Below, piece after piece: positions 34,382 through 44,361 of a DNA stretch of 64,000 nucleotides (its first letter is position 1; each line of letters starts with the position of its first letter). A program made the translations under genes and the position numbers. The stretch is from Flavobacteriales bacterium (GTDB taxonomy: Bacteria; Bacteroidota; Bacteroidia; Flavobacteriales_D; Crocinitomicaceae), in contig CANMHB010000008.1 in NCBI GenBank assembly GCA_947497485.1, positions 82,329-146,328 of the forward strand. The letters run 5' to 3'. The notes beneath the pieces were generated by a model. It made no database searches. It saw only the letters and a program-made list of their open reading frames with translations, and was not told the DNA's origin.

Positions 34382-34489
34382 TATAATTGTTAATCTTTTT
34401 ATTTTCAGTCAAACACCGCTTTTATTCATTTTAAACCCGTAAATCTTCAAGAGCCTGAAACTTTTTTTAAAAAAAACGTCTTATAGTTA

Positions 34490-34520
34490 AACCTTTCGTT
34501 CCGATAGTTCGTTAAAGGTT
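34490..34520 (+). promoter_or_regulatory. Hairpin in the rpoD leader
   Basis: AACCTTT (34490-34496) can pair with AAAGGTT (34514-34520) around a 17-base loop, ending 16 bases before the rpoD ATG. The rest of the 212-base upstream region is AT-rich and has no perfect TAnnTTTG box. Confidence 0.35.
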
Positions 34521-34536
34521 AAAAACTAAAACTGTC

Positions 34537-35406
34537 ATGAGACAACTAAAAATTGCAAAACAGGTTACAAACAGAGAAACCGCCTCTTTGGATAAGTACT
34601 TACAAGAGATCGGGCGCGTTGATTTAATATCTGCAGACGAAGAGGTTGATTTGGCAAGACGAATTCGTGAAGGAGATCGTGTTGCGCTTGAGCGATTGAC
34701 AAAAGCAAATCTCCGATTTGTTGTTTCCGTTTCTAAGCAATATCAAAATCAGGGCTTAGCTCTTCCAGATCTTATCAATGAGGGAAATCTCGGATTAATA
34801 AAAGCTGCTGAGCGCTTCGATGAAACGAGAGGTTTTAAATTCATTTCCTATGCTGTTTGGTGGATTCGCCAATCTATTTTGCAAGCATTAGCTGAACAGG
34901 CTCGTATTGTGCGTTTGCCATTGAATAAAATTGGTAACATCAACAAAATAAATCGTGCTTATTCTGAGTTGGAACAGAAATTCGAACGTCCACCTTCTGC
35001 GGATGAATTAGCTGAATTTTTAAATTGTTCACCAGAAGAAATAAAGCAGTCACTGGCTCAAAATGGTCGGCACGTATCAATGGATGCTCCTTTGGTTGAA
35101 GGCGATGAGTCATCATCAAGTATGTATGATGTAATGGTAGGCGATTCATTACCAAGTCCAGAATCTAACTTAGTTCTCGAATCACTCAGAAGTGATATTC
35201 GAAGATCATTAACTTCTTTGACAAGCAGAGAAAGTGAAGTAGTTAGTATGTTTTATGGATTAGACGGAAAAACTCCTATGTCACTTGAAGAAATTGGTGT
35301 GAAATTTGATTTAACAAGGGAACGTGTTCGTCAAATTAAAGAAAAAGCTATTAGAAGGTTGAAACAAACCTCAAAAAATAGATCGTTAAAAAGTTATTTG
35401 GGTTAA
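34537..35406 (+). CDS. rpoD: Primary RNA polymerase sigma factor, short Bacteroidota type
   Basis: A 289-residue group 1 sigma factor. Regions 1.2 ([20 protein letters not shown]), 2 ([37 protein letters not shown]), 3 and 4 ([35 protein letters not shown]) are all present; region 1.1 and the long NCR are absent, as usual in this phylum. It recognises the -33 TTG and -7 TAnnTTTG promoters visible throughout this window. It is convergent with priA, two bases between the stops. Confidence 0.96.
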   Translation: MRQLKIAKQVTNRETASLDKYLQEIGRVDLISADEEVDLARRIREGDRVALERLTKANLRFVVSVSKQYQNQGLALPDLINEGNLGLIKAAERFDETRGFKFISYAVWWIRQSILQALAEQARIVRLPLNKIGNINKINRAYSELEQKFERPPSADELAEFLNCSPEEIKQSLAQNGRHVSMDAPLVEGDESSSSMYDVMVGDSLPSPESNLVLESLRSDIRRSLTSLTSRESEVVSMFYGLDGKTPMSLEEIGVKFDLTRERVRQIKEKAIRRLKQTSKNRSLKSYLG

Positions 35407-35408
35407 AT

Positions 35409-37892
35409 TCAGAGCGGATCAACATCCACCACCACCTTTACCACTCTGTTGGTTGGCTTTGAATAGAATTCATCGAGGAGCGCAGCAATGCGCTCCTTTA
35501 CTTTTTTATCCGGTGCAGTTCGCTCTATTTTTAACTTTATTTCCTTAAGGAATTGATTTTGTATACGCTTGATAATTGGGAATTCAGGACCCAGAACGCG
35601 TTCTTTAAATATTTGCCTCAACATTCTAGCTAATTCAGATGCCGCTTTTTCAACTACTGGCTCCTCCTTGTGTTTTAAGGTTATTGTAATTAGCTTATAA
35701 AAAGGCGGATAGAAATAATTTTCTCGTTCAATAATTTCATTTTTATAGAACGAAATATAATCATGTTGTTCAACTAATTTGATTACCCAATGATCAGGAT
35801 CAGTCGTTTGAATAATTACCTTTCCGCGTTTTTCTTTTCTACCAGCGCGGCCAGCAACCTGCGACATCAATTGATAGGATCTTTCGTAGGCACGAAAATC
35901 TGGTCGTTTCAATAGCATATCTGCATCTAAAATCCCAACTAGACTAACATTATCGAAATCAAGTCCTTTGGAAACCATTTGTGTTCCGATCAAAATATGA
36001 ATTCTTCGATTTTCAAAATCATCTAATATTTCTTCGTATGCATTTTTTGAGCGCGTTGTATCAAGATCTAAACGTTTGATGATCTTGTCTGGAAAAATCA
36101 AGGACAATTCATCTTCAATCTTTTCGGTTCCAAAACCAATCATTTTTAGTCTATTGCTACCACAAGCCGGGCAAGAACCAATTGGAGCACTAGTATGACT
36201 GCAATAATGGCATTTCAAAACATTTCCATGCTTATGATACGTCAAGGACACATCACAATTGTTACATTTGGGCGTCCAGGAACAAATTTCACAGGACCAA
36301 AGAGGTGTATATCCCCTGCGATTTTGAAATAGAATAATTTGTTCATCATTGGATAATGCGGTTCGTATTTCGTCGATTAAAAAAGTAGAAAAGTGAGATT
36401 GATTATCTTTACGTTGTCGTTCCTTCTTTAAATCTGCACATAAGATTTCCGGAAGTTTCAATCCTTTATAACGCTCATTTATTTCAACTAAACCGAATTT
36501 GCCAATTTTTGAATTGTAATAAGTTTCTAACGCGGGAGTAGCTGTTCCTAAGAGAACTTTAGCCTGATGATGAATACCAAGTATAATAGAAGCATCGCGC
36601 GCGTTGTAGCGAGGGGATGGATCATATTGTTTGAATGAACTTTCATGTTCTTCGTCCACAATAATTAATCCTAAATCCTGAAACGGAAGAAAAACAGCTG
36701 AACGCGCACCTAAAATAATTCGGTAATTCGTAAGGTCATTGTTCAATACTTTATTCCATATTTCAACACGCTCATTTTGGTTAAATCGTGAGTGATAAAC
36801 CCCTACTAAATCACCGAAATAGGAAGAAAGTCGTTGAATTAACTGGGTAGTCAAAGCAATTTCAGGAAGCAGAAATAATATTTGCTTCCCTTGTTCCAAA
36901 TAATCTTGAATCAATTGAACATAAACTTCTGTTTTTCCAGAGCCTGTAACACCATGAAGTAAGGTGACAGAATTTTTTTCGAAAGAAGAAATTATTTCTA
37001 GATATGCTATATTTTGCGCCTCAGTTAGTTCTTTAAATGGAAGCTTCACCCTTTGATTGCGCATCAATCGATCTATTTGATAGCGCTCGCAAGTGATAAT
37101 TTCATTTTTATCCAACGTATTTAAGGCTGAAAGACTTATCCCCTTTTCAAGAAGCTTTTTTTTAGGAATAGGAACGTGAATTCCACCTTGATCCAAACTT
37201 TCTTTTAGGATCATTAATATCGCCTCGAGTTGTTTTGCATTTCTTGATGATTGTTCCAATTCTTCTATCAATATTTGGAGGTTCGATTCATCTTGATACG
37301 CTGAATTTATGGAAACACACAAAATTGTTTTTGGTGAGTAACGATTTGAAATTTCTTCTTTCGTGGCAACAATTCTCCGTTCAATTAGTTTTTTAATTAA
37401 AGGTTGAATTGTTTTAATACCGACAATCTCAGATAATTCTTTTAAGTCAATTTCTTCATTTACTTCTAAGGTTTCTATAATCTTTGTTTCTCGCTCATCC
37501 AACTGATCAAAATTTGAATCAAATTCAGGGTGGACAACGATCTTTGTTTCACTTGCTAACTTAAAATTTGATGGTAAAGCAGCATTCATTACATCGCCTA
37601 TCGGAGCCATGTAATAACTTGCGATCCATTTCCAAAATTCAAATTGCTTCTCAGTTATAATAGGCAATTCATCCAATAAGTGCTCAATGTATTTCGCTTG
37701 ATAAACTGTAGGAATTTCCTCATGAATGCGAATAACGATTCCAGTAACCAGTTTGTTTTTTCCAAAAGGTACAATCACACGTTGCCCAAAACAAATATGA
37801 TCGTTTAAATCGAAAGGAATCCGATAGGTAAATGCTTGATGAATTGGAACAGGCAGAATGACATCGGCAAATAAAGTAACTCTTTCACTCAT
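35409..37892 (-). CDS. priA: Primosomal protein N' (replication restart helicase)
   Basis: An 827-residue 3'-5' superfamily 2 DNA helicase that rebuilds replication forks away from the origin. An N-terminal DNA-binding domain (ADVILPVPIHQAFTYRIP) is followed by Walker A (HGVTGSGKTEVY), DEEHESSFKQ box II, the eight-cysteine zinc module (CEICSWTPKCNNC to CPACG) and C-terminal helicase motifs GTQMVSKGLDFDNV and QVAGRAGR. It lies 21 bases after a lipoprotein gene on the same strand, possibly in one transcript with the FKBP pair. Confidence 0.97.
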   Translation of the reverse strand: MSERVTLFADVILPVPIHQAFTYRIPFDLNDHICFGQRVIVPFGKNKLVTGIVIRIHEEIPTVYQAKYIEHLLDELPIITEKQFEFWKWIASYYMAPIGDVMNAALPSNFKLASETKIVVHPEFDSNFDQLDERETKIIETLEVNEEIDLKELSEIVGIKTIQPLIKKLIERRIVATKEEISNRYSPKTILCVSINSAYQDESNLQILIEELEQSSRNAKQLEAILMILKESLDQGGIHVPIPKKKLLEKGISLSALNTLDKNEIITCERYQIDRLMRNQRVKLPFKELTEAQNIAYLEIISSFEKNSVTLLHGVTGSGKTEVYVQLIQDYLEQGKQILFLLPEIALTTQLIQRLSSYFGDLVGVYHSRFNQNERVEIWNKVLNNDLTNYRIILGARSAVFLPFQDLGLIIVDEEHESSFKQYDPSPRYNARDASIILGIHHQAKVLLGTATPALETYYNSKIGKFGLVEINERYKGLKLPEILCADLKKERQRKDNQSHFSTFLIDEIRTALSNDEQIILFQNRRGYTPLWSCEICSWTPKCNNCDVSLTYHKHGNVLKCHYCSHTSAPIGSCPACGSNRLKMIGFGTEKIEDELSLIFPDKIIKRLDLDTTRSKNAYEEILDDFENRRIHILIGTQMVSKGLDFDNVSLVGILDADMLLKRPDFRAYERSYQLMSQVAGRAGRKEKRGKVIIQTTDPDHWVIKLVEQHDYISFYKNEIIERENYFYPPFYKLITITLKHKEEPVVEKAASELARMLRQIFKERVLGPEFPIIKRIQNQFLKEIKLKIERTAPDKKVKERIAALLDEFYSKPTNRVVKVVVDVDPL

Positions 37893-37913
37893 TAAGATGC
37901 CAAAGGTTAAAAT

Positions 37914-39065
37914 TTAATTACACGCAAATGACTCTTCCTGATTAATTATATTATCACCAGGGTGATTAGAACAAAATAAGTACGTTCCTGTAATTGGACC
38001 TTGACACAATTCCCGGGTCGATTTTTTATCGATCGCTCGAATATATGCTTGGGCAGTAGAAACATAAAAAGGCTTGAAAATCTTTAAAGTTTGTCTGGAG
38101 GAAAATATTCCAACAACACGTTTATCGTTTGAAACACTCAAATTGGTATAAGTTGGCTTACTTTGGGCAAGAGAGGAAGTTGGCTTGTTAACCACCATGT
38201 AATTGTACAAATCTTCAGCTCCTCCTGTTATTGTTACAGAAATCCCGTTGAATGTACGTTTATCAATTGTTGGGTCATCTGTGACGTTTCTCTGAATCAA
38301 ATCATAGAAGGTTTTTCCAAGTGCTGTAAAAGTGGTACTTGTATTTGGTTGAACATCATTTTCACCAAGTTGCCAATTAATTGATTTAGTAGTGAACGTT
38401 GCTCCTGTGTGTTCATTGATTAAGACATCCAATTGAGCATTAACGATAAACGCATTTCCGGTGCTTGATACTGCAACGCCCGTCGAAATATATTCAGCTG
38501 GATCATCAGCAAATTTAAATGTAAAGTTTTGAGAAGAAGCAGAAGTGCTTAATCCATTTACCAATTCTGTTTCTCCTGTTACTTCAAATTCCCCATTATT
38601 AATTTCCGCTTTCATTTTATAGGTTGCGCCTGGTTTTAAAGAAGTTAATAGTGGATTTGTGGAAGTCTGAACAGTTCCAGGAACACCCATAGATGAGGTG
38701 ACTGTAGGCAATGTTTTAAAATAATAAACCTTTTGTTCTGGAGCATAAAAAGCTCCGTCAACATCTTTATTCGTAACGATTGTATCTTGAAGTAACCAAG
38801 TACGCTGAAATACACCTCCTATATATTCTGAAACAGTCAGTTCAACATTTTCAAAATAACTCGAATCAGGAATTTGAGCAATTTCTAATGCATTACCTGG
38901 ACCGATAAAGGCCCTTGTTATCTTAATAAAGTGCAAAGAATCTGAATGATCTAATAAACCATATACAACGGCAGTTTCTTTAAAATCACCACTTAGATTA
39001 ATTTCCTCACTGCAACTTGTGAGCAAAGCAAGAGAAAGGGCAAAATAGATCGAAATGTATTTCAT
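37914..39065 (-). CDS. Lipoprotein, possibly DUF4249-like
   Basis: A 383-residue exported lipoprotein: hydrophobic N-terminus ending LLTSC, with C18 as the lipidation site. The mature part begins with a short beta-rich domain (ETAVVYGLLDHSDSLHFIKITRAF) like that of the Bacteroidota DUF4249 family, whose role is unknown. The C-terminus ends with two cysteine-containing motifs (LCQGPITGTYLFCSNH). It sits between the FKBP genes and priA with short gaps on the same strand. Confidence 0.65.
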   Translation of the reverse strand: MKYISIYFALSLALLTSCSEEINLSGDFKETAVVYGLLDHSDSLHFIKITRAFIGPGNALEIAQIPDSSYFENVELTVSEYIGGVFQRTWLLQDTIVTNKDVDGAFYAPEQKVYYFKTLPTVTSSMGVPGTVQTSTNPLLTSLKPGATYKMKAEINNGEFEVTGETELVNGLSTSASSQNFTFKFADDPAEYISTGVAVSSTGNAFIVNAQLDVLINEHTGATFTTKSINWQLGENDVQPNTSTTFTALGKTFYDLIQRNVTDDPTIDKRTFNGISVTITGGAEDLYNYMVVNKPTSSLAQSKPTYTNLSVSNDKRVVGIFSSRQTLKIFKPFYVSTAQAYIRAIDKKSTRELCQGPITGTYLFCSNHPGDNIINQEESFACN

Positions 39066-39083
39066 TCTCTAAAATTAAGACAA

Positions 39084-40007
39084 TTATTTGAAAGAACCAT
39101 TCGGTGGCATTTGAGCCTCAACAAAGGAACCAGATTTACCAACATCCATTATTTCCATATCAAAACAAAGAGATTGCCGTCCTTGTTGCTCACCATAAGC
39201 CAACTGCCAAGGAATAAAAACTTTATAACGACCTCCTTTTTTCATATTTTGCAAAGCGAATGACCAACCTTCGATAATTCCTCCACCAACGCTAACTGGC
39301 AACGGTTCTATTTTTCCTTGTTGATTGGGCATTCGACTGCTTTCCATTGTATCACCAAGTGCAGATGTAAGCACGTAATGAACTTTTACATCATTTTGCA
39401 TAGAAATCTGCGGGCCATTTCCTTCGCTTATCGTTTTGATGATTACACCATTTGGATATAATTTCGAACCAGGTAAATTTTTGGCTTTTGCCATCATTTT
39501 CGAACCATTTTCCTCATTCAATTTAACGAGGAATTCATTCATCATTTGCCTCATTACTTGTTCTTTGATTACAGTATCACGTTTGAATAAACCATCTGCA
39601 TAACCTCTCTTTACCATTTCAAGATTAACTTTCTGTAAACCACCAAGTTTTTTAATGTCATAATAGAAGGCATAACCGGTCATTCTTCCCATACAAAGCG
39701 AACCTTCTTTGATATACTTCTTGTTAAAATCCTGATAATTTGGACCAAAAAGTTTTTGAATGGTCTGTAAACATCCTTCAGCTTCCTTTCCATTGAGATT
39801 TTCGTTAAACCCTTTTATCATCTCATCCTTATCAAGCTGCTCAAGTGATTTTTCGTTACTGCTTGTAATTGTTTTAGCATTCATTGCTCCGAGGACGTAT
39901 GAAAGTTTATCCTTTTGAGTTTTAAATTCAACAGGTTTTAAATCGTTTGAATCTGAACAACTTGCAAAAACGACAAGTGCCGATAAAATATAAATTAGTT
40001 TTCTCAT
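39084..40007 (-). CDS. FKBP-type peptidyl-prolyl isomerase lipoprotein
   Basis: A 307-residue lipoprotein (ALVVFASCSD, C17 lipidated) with an alpha-helical FkpA/Mip-type dimerisation region (KLSYVLGAMNAKT...) and a C-terminal FKBP domain (NDVKVHYVLTSALGD, SVGGGIIEGWSFALQNMKKGGRYKVFIP, LAYGEQQG). It should catalyse proline isomerisation or chaperone folding in the periplasm. Several conserved FKBP aromatic positions are altered compared with the second FKBP directly upstream, so catalytic efficiency is uncertain. It overlaps that gene by one base. Confidence 0.88.
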   Translation of the reverse strand: MRKLIYILSALVVFASCSDSNDLKPVEFKTQKDKLSYVLGAMNAKTITSSNEKSLEQLDKDEMIKGFNENLNGKEAEGCLQTIQKLFGPNYQDFNKKYIKEGSLCMGRMTGYAFYYDIKKLGGLQKVNLEMVKRGYADGLFKRDTVIKEQVMRQMMNEFLVKLNEENGSKMMAKAKNLPGSKLYPNGVIIKTISEGNGPQISMQNDVKVHYVLTSALGDTMESSRMPNQQGKIEPLPVSVGGGIIEGWSFALQNMKKGGRYKVFIPWQLAYGEQQGRQSLCFDMEIMDVGKSGSFVEAQMPPNGSFK

Positions 40008-40606
40008 TATTTAATATCTAAAAGTTCAACTTCAAAAATTAGGGCAGCAAATGGTTTTATGGCTCCACCTGGGTGAGGATTAGCTCCATAGGCCAATTCT
40101 TGAGGAATATAAAGTTTGTATTTTGATCCAACTGACATCAACTGAAGAGCTTCAGTCCAACCTCGAATGACTTGATTTACACCAAAGCTCGCAGGAGTTC
40201 CTCGTTGAACGGAGCTATCGAAAACAGTTCCGTCAATTAATGTTCCATGATAATGAACAGTAACAGTATCTGTTGGGCCTGGTTTTCTCCCACTTCCTGC
40301 TGTAATTATTTCATATTGCAAACCACTTTCTGTTTCAACGATGCCATTTTTACTTCTGTTTTCGCTTAAAAACTGTTCTCCTTGCTGTTTAACTTCTGCA
40401 AAAGCAGCATTTCTCTGCGTATCGAGGTAAGCCTGAATGGAATTATTTGCTTCCTGCGGAGATAATTTAGGATTTGCACCGTTAAAAATATCATTCATCG
40501 CTTCGGCCATCACGCGCGTGTCAACACCTTCTAAATTCTGATTTTTCAAGCTTTCTGCGATGCTCATTCCTACAGCATAGCTTACAATTTCTAATTCTGA
40601 TTGCAT
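40007..40606 (-). CDS. FKBP-type peptidyl-prolyl isomerase, cytoplasmic
   Basis: A 199-residue protein with an N-terminal helical domain (MQSELEIVSYAVGMSIAESL) and a full FKBP domain: VTVHYHGTLIDGTVFDSS, VIRGWTEALQLMSVGSKYKLYIP and ELAYGANPHPGGAI, including the conserved aromatic and glycine residues of the active pocket. No signal peptide is present, unlike the downstream paralogue, so this pair serves two compartments. A TATCTTCG box (one mismatch) lies about 20 bases upstream. Confidence 0.9.
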   Translation of the reverse strand: MQSELEIVSYAVGMSIAESLKNQNLEGVDTRVMAEAMNDIFNGANPKLSPQEANNSIQAYLDTQRNAAFAEVKQQGEQFLSENRSKNGIVETESGLQYEIITAGSGRKPGPTDTVTVHYHGTLIDGTVFDSSVQRGTPASFGVNQVIRGWTEALQLMSVGSKYKLYIPQELAYGANPHPGGAIKPFAALIFEVELLDIK

Positions 40607-40748
40607 TATTAATTTTTAAGGATACGAAGATACTCATTTTGCCTGATAAACTATTTAATGATCTTCGTTAGTTAACTTTTTAATCAAATTAACGATTATT
40701 GCCTTCTTTCAACGAAACAAAGCAATATTGAATCTCGTAACAAAGCAA

Positions 40749-41219
40749 ATGCAAAAAGAGTTTAAATTCTCCTACTCGCAATATCAATCAATAAACGAGT
40801 TAGATAAAGCAGATCAGGAATTGGCAAAATTGGCGATTGATGCAATGAAAAATGCCTATGCCCCTTACAGTAAATTTCATGTTGGTGCTGCATTGAGACT
40901 TGAAAATGGAGAAATGATTCTAGGGAATAACCAAGAAAATATAGCTTATCCATCGGGCTTGTGCGCCGAACGTGTAGCCTTGTTCTATTCGGGAGCGAAC
41001 TATCCCGGAATTGCAATTCAGACTCTTTGTATCGTTGCAAAAGGAGATCTAATTCCGAATAATGCCATACTTTCGCCTTGTGGATCTTGTCGACAAGTTA
41101 TGCTAGAATCTGAAAATCGCCAAAAAAATCCCATTAAGGTGATTTTAATCAATCAAGATGGAAGTTTATATGTGGTGGATTCAGTAAAGTTTTTTCTACC
41201 TTTTGGCTTTGGGAAATAG
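40749..41219 (+). CDS. cdd: Cytidine deaminase
   Basis: A 156-residue zinc deaminase of pyrimidine salvage, cytidine/deoxycytidine to uridine. The catalytic CAE (GLCAERVALF) and the PCGSCRQVM zinc ligands are intact, with SKFHVGAAL and NQENIAYPSG substrate loops. The ATG at 40749 (MQKEFKFSY) is chosen; a TTG upstream is less likely. It stands alone, divergent from the FKBP genes. Confidence 0.93.
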   Translation: MQKEFKFSYSQYQSINELDKADQELAKLAIDAMKNAYAPYSKFHVGAALRLENGEMILGNNQENIAYPSGLCAERVALFYSGANYPGIAIQTLCIVAKGDLIPNNAILSPCGSCRQVMLESENRQKNPIKVILINQDGSLYVVDSVKFFLPFGFGK

Positions 41220-41372
41220 CCGTTGATTGTGAGAAAAGGTGACTATCCAATTTAGCATAAGTTAGAGTTGATATTTCATAATTCCTTATTGCAAACGATT
41301 TTAACCCTTTTATAACTCGCCATTAATCCGTTCGCAATTACAAAACAATGGAACTTCTTTGCTTTTTCTAAC

Positions 41373-41380
41373 TAAATTTG
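41373..41380 (+). promoter_or_regulatory. -7 box (TAAATTTG) for pepT
   Basis: A perfect match 15 bases before the pepT ATG; no good -33 element visible. Confidence 0.45.
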
Positions 41381-41395
41381 AAGAAAATCTGAGTT

Positions 41396-42640
41396 ATGTC
41401 CTATAATTTTTCCGTCGAGAATCGCTTTTTAAAATATGTTCAAATAGATACAACAGCCGATCCGAATTCGGAATCATTTCCTTCTTCAATCAAGCAAAAA
41501 GATTTAGCCAAAGAGCTTTATCAAGAATTGATTGATTTGGGTTTAGATGAAGTTGAAATGGACGAATGGGGATATGTTTATGCAACGATTCCATCAAATT
41601 CAGAAAGCAAAAATATTCCAACGATTTGTTTGTGTTCACACATGGATACAGCGCCTGATTGCTCAGGGACAGGAGTAAAACCGATTGTTCACCGAAATTA
41701 TGATGGGAATCCAATTACATTGCCCGACGACAATTCACAAGTAATTACAGTGGAAAGACATTCCTATCTAAAATCTAAAATAGGAGACGATATCATAACT
41801 GCAAGTGGCACAACCTTGCTTGGCGCAGATGACAAAGCAGGAATTGCAATTATCATGGACTTCGCTCAGTTTTTGGTTCAAAATCCCGAAGTAAAACACG
41901 GTAAAGTGCGAATTCTCTTTACGCCTGATGAAGAAGTAGGTCGAGGAGTAGAGAAACTGGATATGAAAAAAGTGAATGCTGACTTTGGTTACACACTCGA
42001 TGGTGGACAACTTGGAGATATCGAAGACGAGACTTTTTCAGCAGATGCTGTTAAAATTGTTTTCAACGGTATCAGCGCACATCCGGGTTATGCAAAAAAT
42101 AAAATGGTGAATGCCATCAAATTAGCATCTGAATTGGTTGGTTTATTGCCAAAGGATCGCTGGTCGCCAGAAACAACGAGTAAAAGAGAAGGATTTGTTC
42201 ATCCTGTTTCGATTGAGGGTGGTTTGGAAAAAGCAACCGTTCAATTCATAATCAGGGATCACGAAACGTCAAAATTGGCCGAATATGAAAATGAATTAGA
42301 GCGACTGGCAAATCGAGTAATTGAACACAATCCAGGGGCGACTTTCACATTTGAAGTTTCTGAGCAATACCGCAATATGAAGGAAATATTGAAAGACGTT
42401 CCTTTTGTTACTGACTATGCTGTTCAGGCTATGGAGAAAGTTGGAATAACCCCAAATCGCGCCATCATTCGAGGTGGAACAGACGGATCACGTCTATCTT
42501 TCATGGGTTTACCATGTCCGAATTTGTTTACAGGTGAAATGGCCATTCATTCTAAACATGAATTTGTAAGCGTTCAAGACATGCAAAAAGCAGTTCAAAC
42601 ATTGGTTGAGTTGATTCAGATTTGGGAGAAACATCGTTAA
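41396..42640 (+). CDS. pepT: Peptidase T (tripeptide aminopeptidase)
   Basis: A 414-residue M20 dizinc aminopeptidase that removes the N-terminal residue of tripeptides. Metal and catalytic motifs: CSHMDTAPDCSG, LGADDKAGIAI, TPDEEVGRGVEKLD, and RGGTDGSRLSFMGLPCPN with the final ligand at HSKHEF. Length and order of domains are normal; the dimerisation lid is in the middle (about 210-320). Monocistronic, cytoplasmic. Confidence 0.96.
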   Translation: MSYNFSVENRFLKYVQIDTTADPNSESFPSSIKQKDLAKELYQELIDLGLDEVEMDEWGYVYATIPSNSESKNIPTICLCSHMDTAPDCSGTGVKPIVHRNYDGNPITLPDDNSQVITVERHSYLKSKIGDDIITASGTTLLGADDKAGIAIIMDFAQFLVQNPEVKHGKVRILFTPDEEVGRGVEKLDMKKVNADFGYTLDGGQLGDIEDETFSADAVKIVFNGISAHPGYAKNKMVNAIKLASELVGLLPKDRWSPETTSKREGFVHPVSIEGGLEKATVQFIIRDHETSKLAEYENELERLANRVIEHNPGATFTFEVSEQYRNMKEILKDVPFVTDYAVQAMEKVGITPNRAIIRGGTDGSRLSFMGLPCPNLFTGEMAIHSKHEFVSVQDMQKAVQTLVELIQIWEKHR

Positions 42641-42671
42641 TTAGCTTTCGCAAAACTTAGAAAGTCTTTTG

Positions 42672-42679
42672 TATCTTTG
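42672..42679 (+). promoter_or_regulatory. -7 box (TATCTTTG) for holA-rsmE
   Basis: A perfect match six bases before the ATG at 42686; the TTG at the end of the box is therefore not the start. Confidence 0.45.
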
Positions 42680-42685
42680 AATTAT

Positions 42686-43684
42686 ATGGATTATAAAATC
42701 ATCTTAAAGGATATCAAAGCCGGAAAATTCGAAAAAGTTTATTTTCTCCACGGCGAAGAATCCTATTTCATAGATGTGATTTGCGACGCATTGGAAAAAC
42801 ATGTTTTAGAAGAACACGAACGCGATTTTAATCAATCCATTCTTTATGGAAAAGAGGCCGATTTTCTTTCATTAATAGGTGAAGTAAATTCATTTCCAAT
42901 GATGTCTGAGAGAAAGCTTGTAATTTTAAAAGAGGCTCAGAGTTTTAAGGATATTGAAAAATTAGAGACCTATTTCAAAGAACCTTTGAGTTCAACCGTT
43001 TTTGTAATCTGTTACAAACATGGTTCTTACGATTCACGAAAAAAAGCGCTTAAAGCTTTAGCAAAAACTGGCGTAATCTTTAAATCAGATAAGGTAAGGG
43101 AATATCAATTAACAGAATGGATTAATTCCTACGTAAGGTCGATTGGATATGAAATCACATCAAAGGCCGGTATGCTTTTAGCCGAATTTGTTGGAAATGA
43201 CATAAGTCGGTTAGTAAATGAAATTGAAAAGTTGACGATTCTTGTTCAAAAAGGAACTGCTATTAACGAAGTTCATATCGAAGAAAATATTGGAATATCG
43301 AAAGATTACAATGTTTTTGAATTAATCAATGCGATTCAGGTAGGTGATACTTTGAAATCATTTAAAATTATCCAGTATTTCGAAAATAATCCGAAAGCTA
43401 CGGATATCACAATAGTTGTTTCTAGTCTATTTCGTCTGTTTTCAAACATCATGCGTATACACTTTTTACCGAACAAATCGAGGGAGGCAGTAGCACAAGC
43501 CTTGGGTGTTCATCCATTCGTGGCAGGTGAATTATTGAACGCTCGAAATAATTTTGATCCAAGAAAATTAGCTGCAAATATTGAAACCCTTCACGACTTC
43601 GATTTAAAATCGAAAGGGGTTGGTGATTCGTCATCGTCTCAAGGTGAATTGATGCGTGAAATGGTATATAAACTCTTGCATTGA
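42686..43684 (+). CDS. holA: DNA polymerase III, delta subunit
   Basis: A 332-residue clamp-loader subunit that opens the beta clamp. It has the typical N-terminal VYFLHGEESYFIDVI, the SFPMMSERKLVILKEAQ block and FELINAIQVGD followed by a helical collar domain. The ATG at 42686 is preferred to the TTG at 42677, which belongs to the -7 box. It overlaps the rsmE start by one base (TGATG). Confidence 0.93.
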   Translation: MDYKIILKDIKAGKFEKVYFLHGEESYFIDVICDALEKHVLEEHERDFNQSILYGKEADFLSLIGEVNSFPMMSERKLVILKEAQSFKDIEKLETYFKEPLSSTVFVICYKHGSYDSRKKALKALAKTGVIFKSDKVREYQLTEWINSYVRSIGYEITSKAGMLLAEFVGNDISRLVNEIEKLTILVQKGTAINEVHIEENIGISKDYNVFELINAIQVGDTLKSFKIIQYFENNPKATDITIVVSSLFRLFSNIMRIHFLPNKSREAVAQALGVHPFVAGELLNARNNFDPRKLAANIETLHDFDLKSKGVGDSSSSQGELMREMVYKLLH

Positions 43685-44361
43685 TGGCTACTTTTTTTGC
43701 AGAAGACATTCTCCCTGATTCCAAAATGCATCAACTTACAGAGGAAGAATCCAAACATTGTATTCGTGTATTGCGCTATGAATTGGACTCAAAATTGGAT
43801 TTGGTCGACGGAAAAGGTAATCAATTTATTGGAAAAATTATCGATAATCATCCAAAGCGCTGTAAAATAGAAATCGAAGACGTTATTCGTCACCATAATC
43901 CCAAAAATGCGATTCAAATTGCGGTGGCTCCGACTAAAAATATGGATCGAATAGAATGGTTTTTGGAGAAAGCTGTTGAATTAGGCTTGACTAAATTGAC
44001 TTTTCTGAAATGTGAAAACAACGAGCGAAATTCAGTTAATCTCGAGCGCCTGCAAAAAATCGCAATTTCCGCAATGAAACAATCCAAGCGCTATTTTTTA
44101 CCTGAAATTGAAAATCTCATCCCGTTCAATCAATTTGTTACGAATAATCCAAATGGATTCATTGGACATTGTTATGACGGCGACAAAATTTCCTTAACTG
44201 AAATTAATAAGAACAAGCCTTTTCTGATTGGACCTGAAGGTGATTTTTCCCGGTTGGAAGTCGATTTTGCCATAAAAAATGGTTATTCTGCCGTTCGCAT
44301 GAGTGATTTTCGACTAAGAACTGAAACAGCTGCTTTGACAGCGGTTTTTTCATTGCTTTAA
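43684..44361 (+). CDS. rsmE: 16S rRNA (uracil(1498)-N3)-methyltransferase
   Basis: A 225-residue SPOUT-fold methyltransferase that makes m3U1498. An N-terminal PUA-like domain (HCIRVLRYELDSKLDLVDGKGN) is followed by the knot with IGPEGDFSRLEVDFA and MSDFRLRTETAALTAV, the SAM site. Start overlaps the holA stop by one base. Its end overlaps the convergent folA by four bases. Confidence 0.93.
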   Translation: MATFFAEDILPDSKMHQLTEEESKHCIRVLRYELDSKLDLVDGKGNQFIGKIIDNHPKRCKIEIEDVIRHHNPKNAIQIAVAPTKNMDRIEWFLEKAVELGLTKLTFLKCENNERNSVNLERLQKIAISAMKQSKRYFLPEIENLIPFNQFVTNNPNGFIGHCYDGDKISLTEINKNKPFLIGPEGDFSRLEVDFAIKNGYSAVRMSDFRLRTETAALTAVFSLL

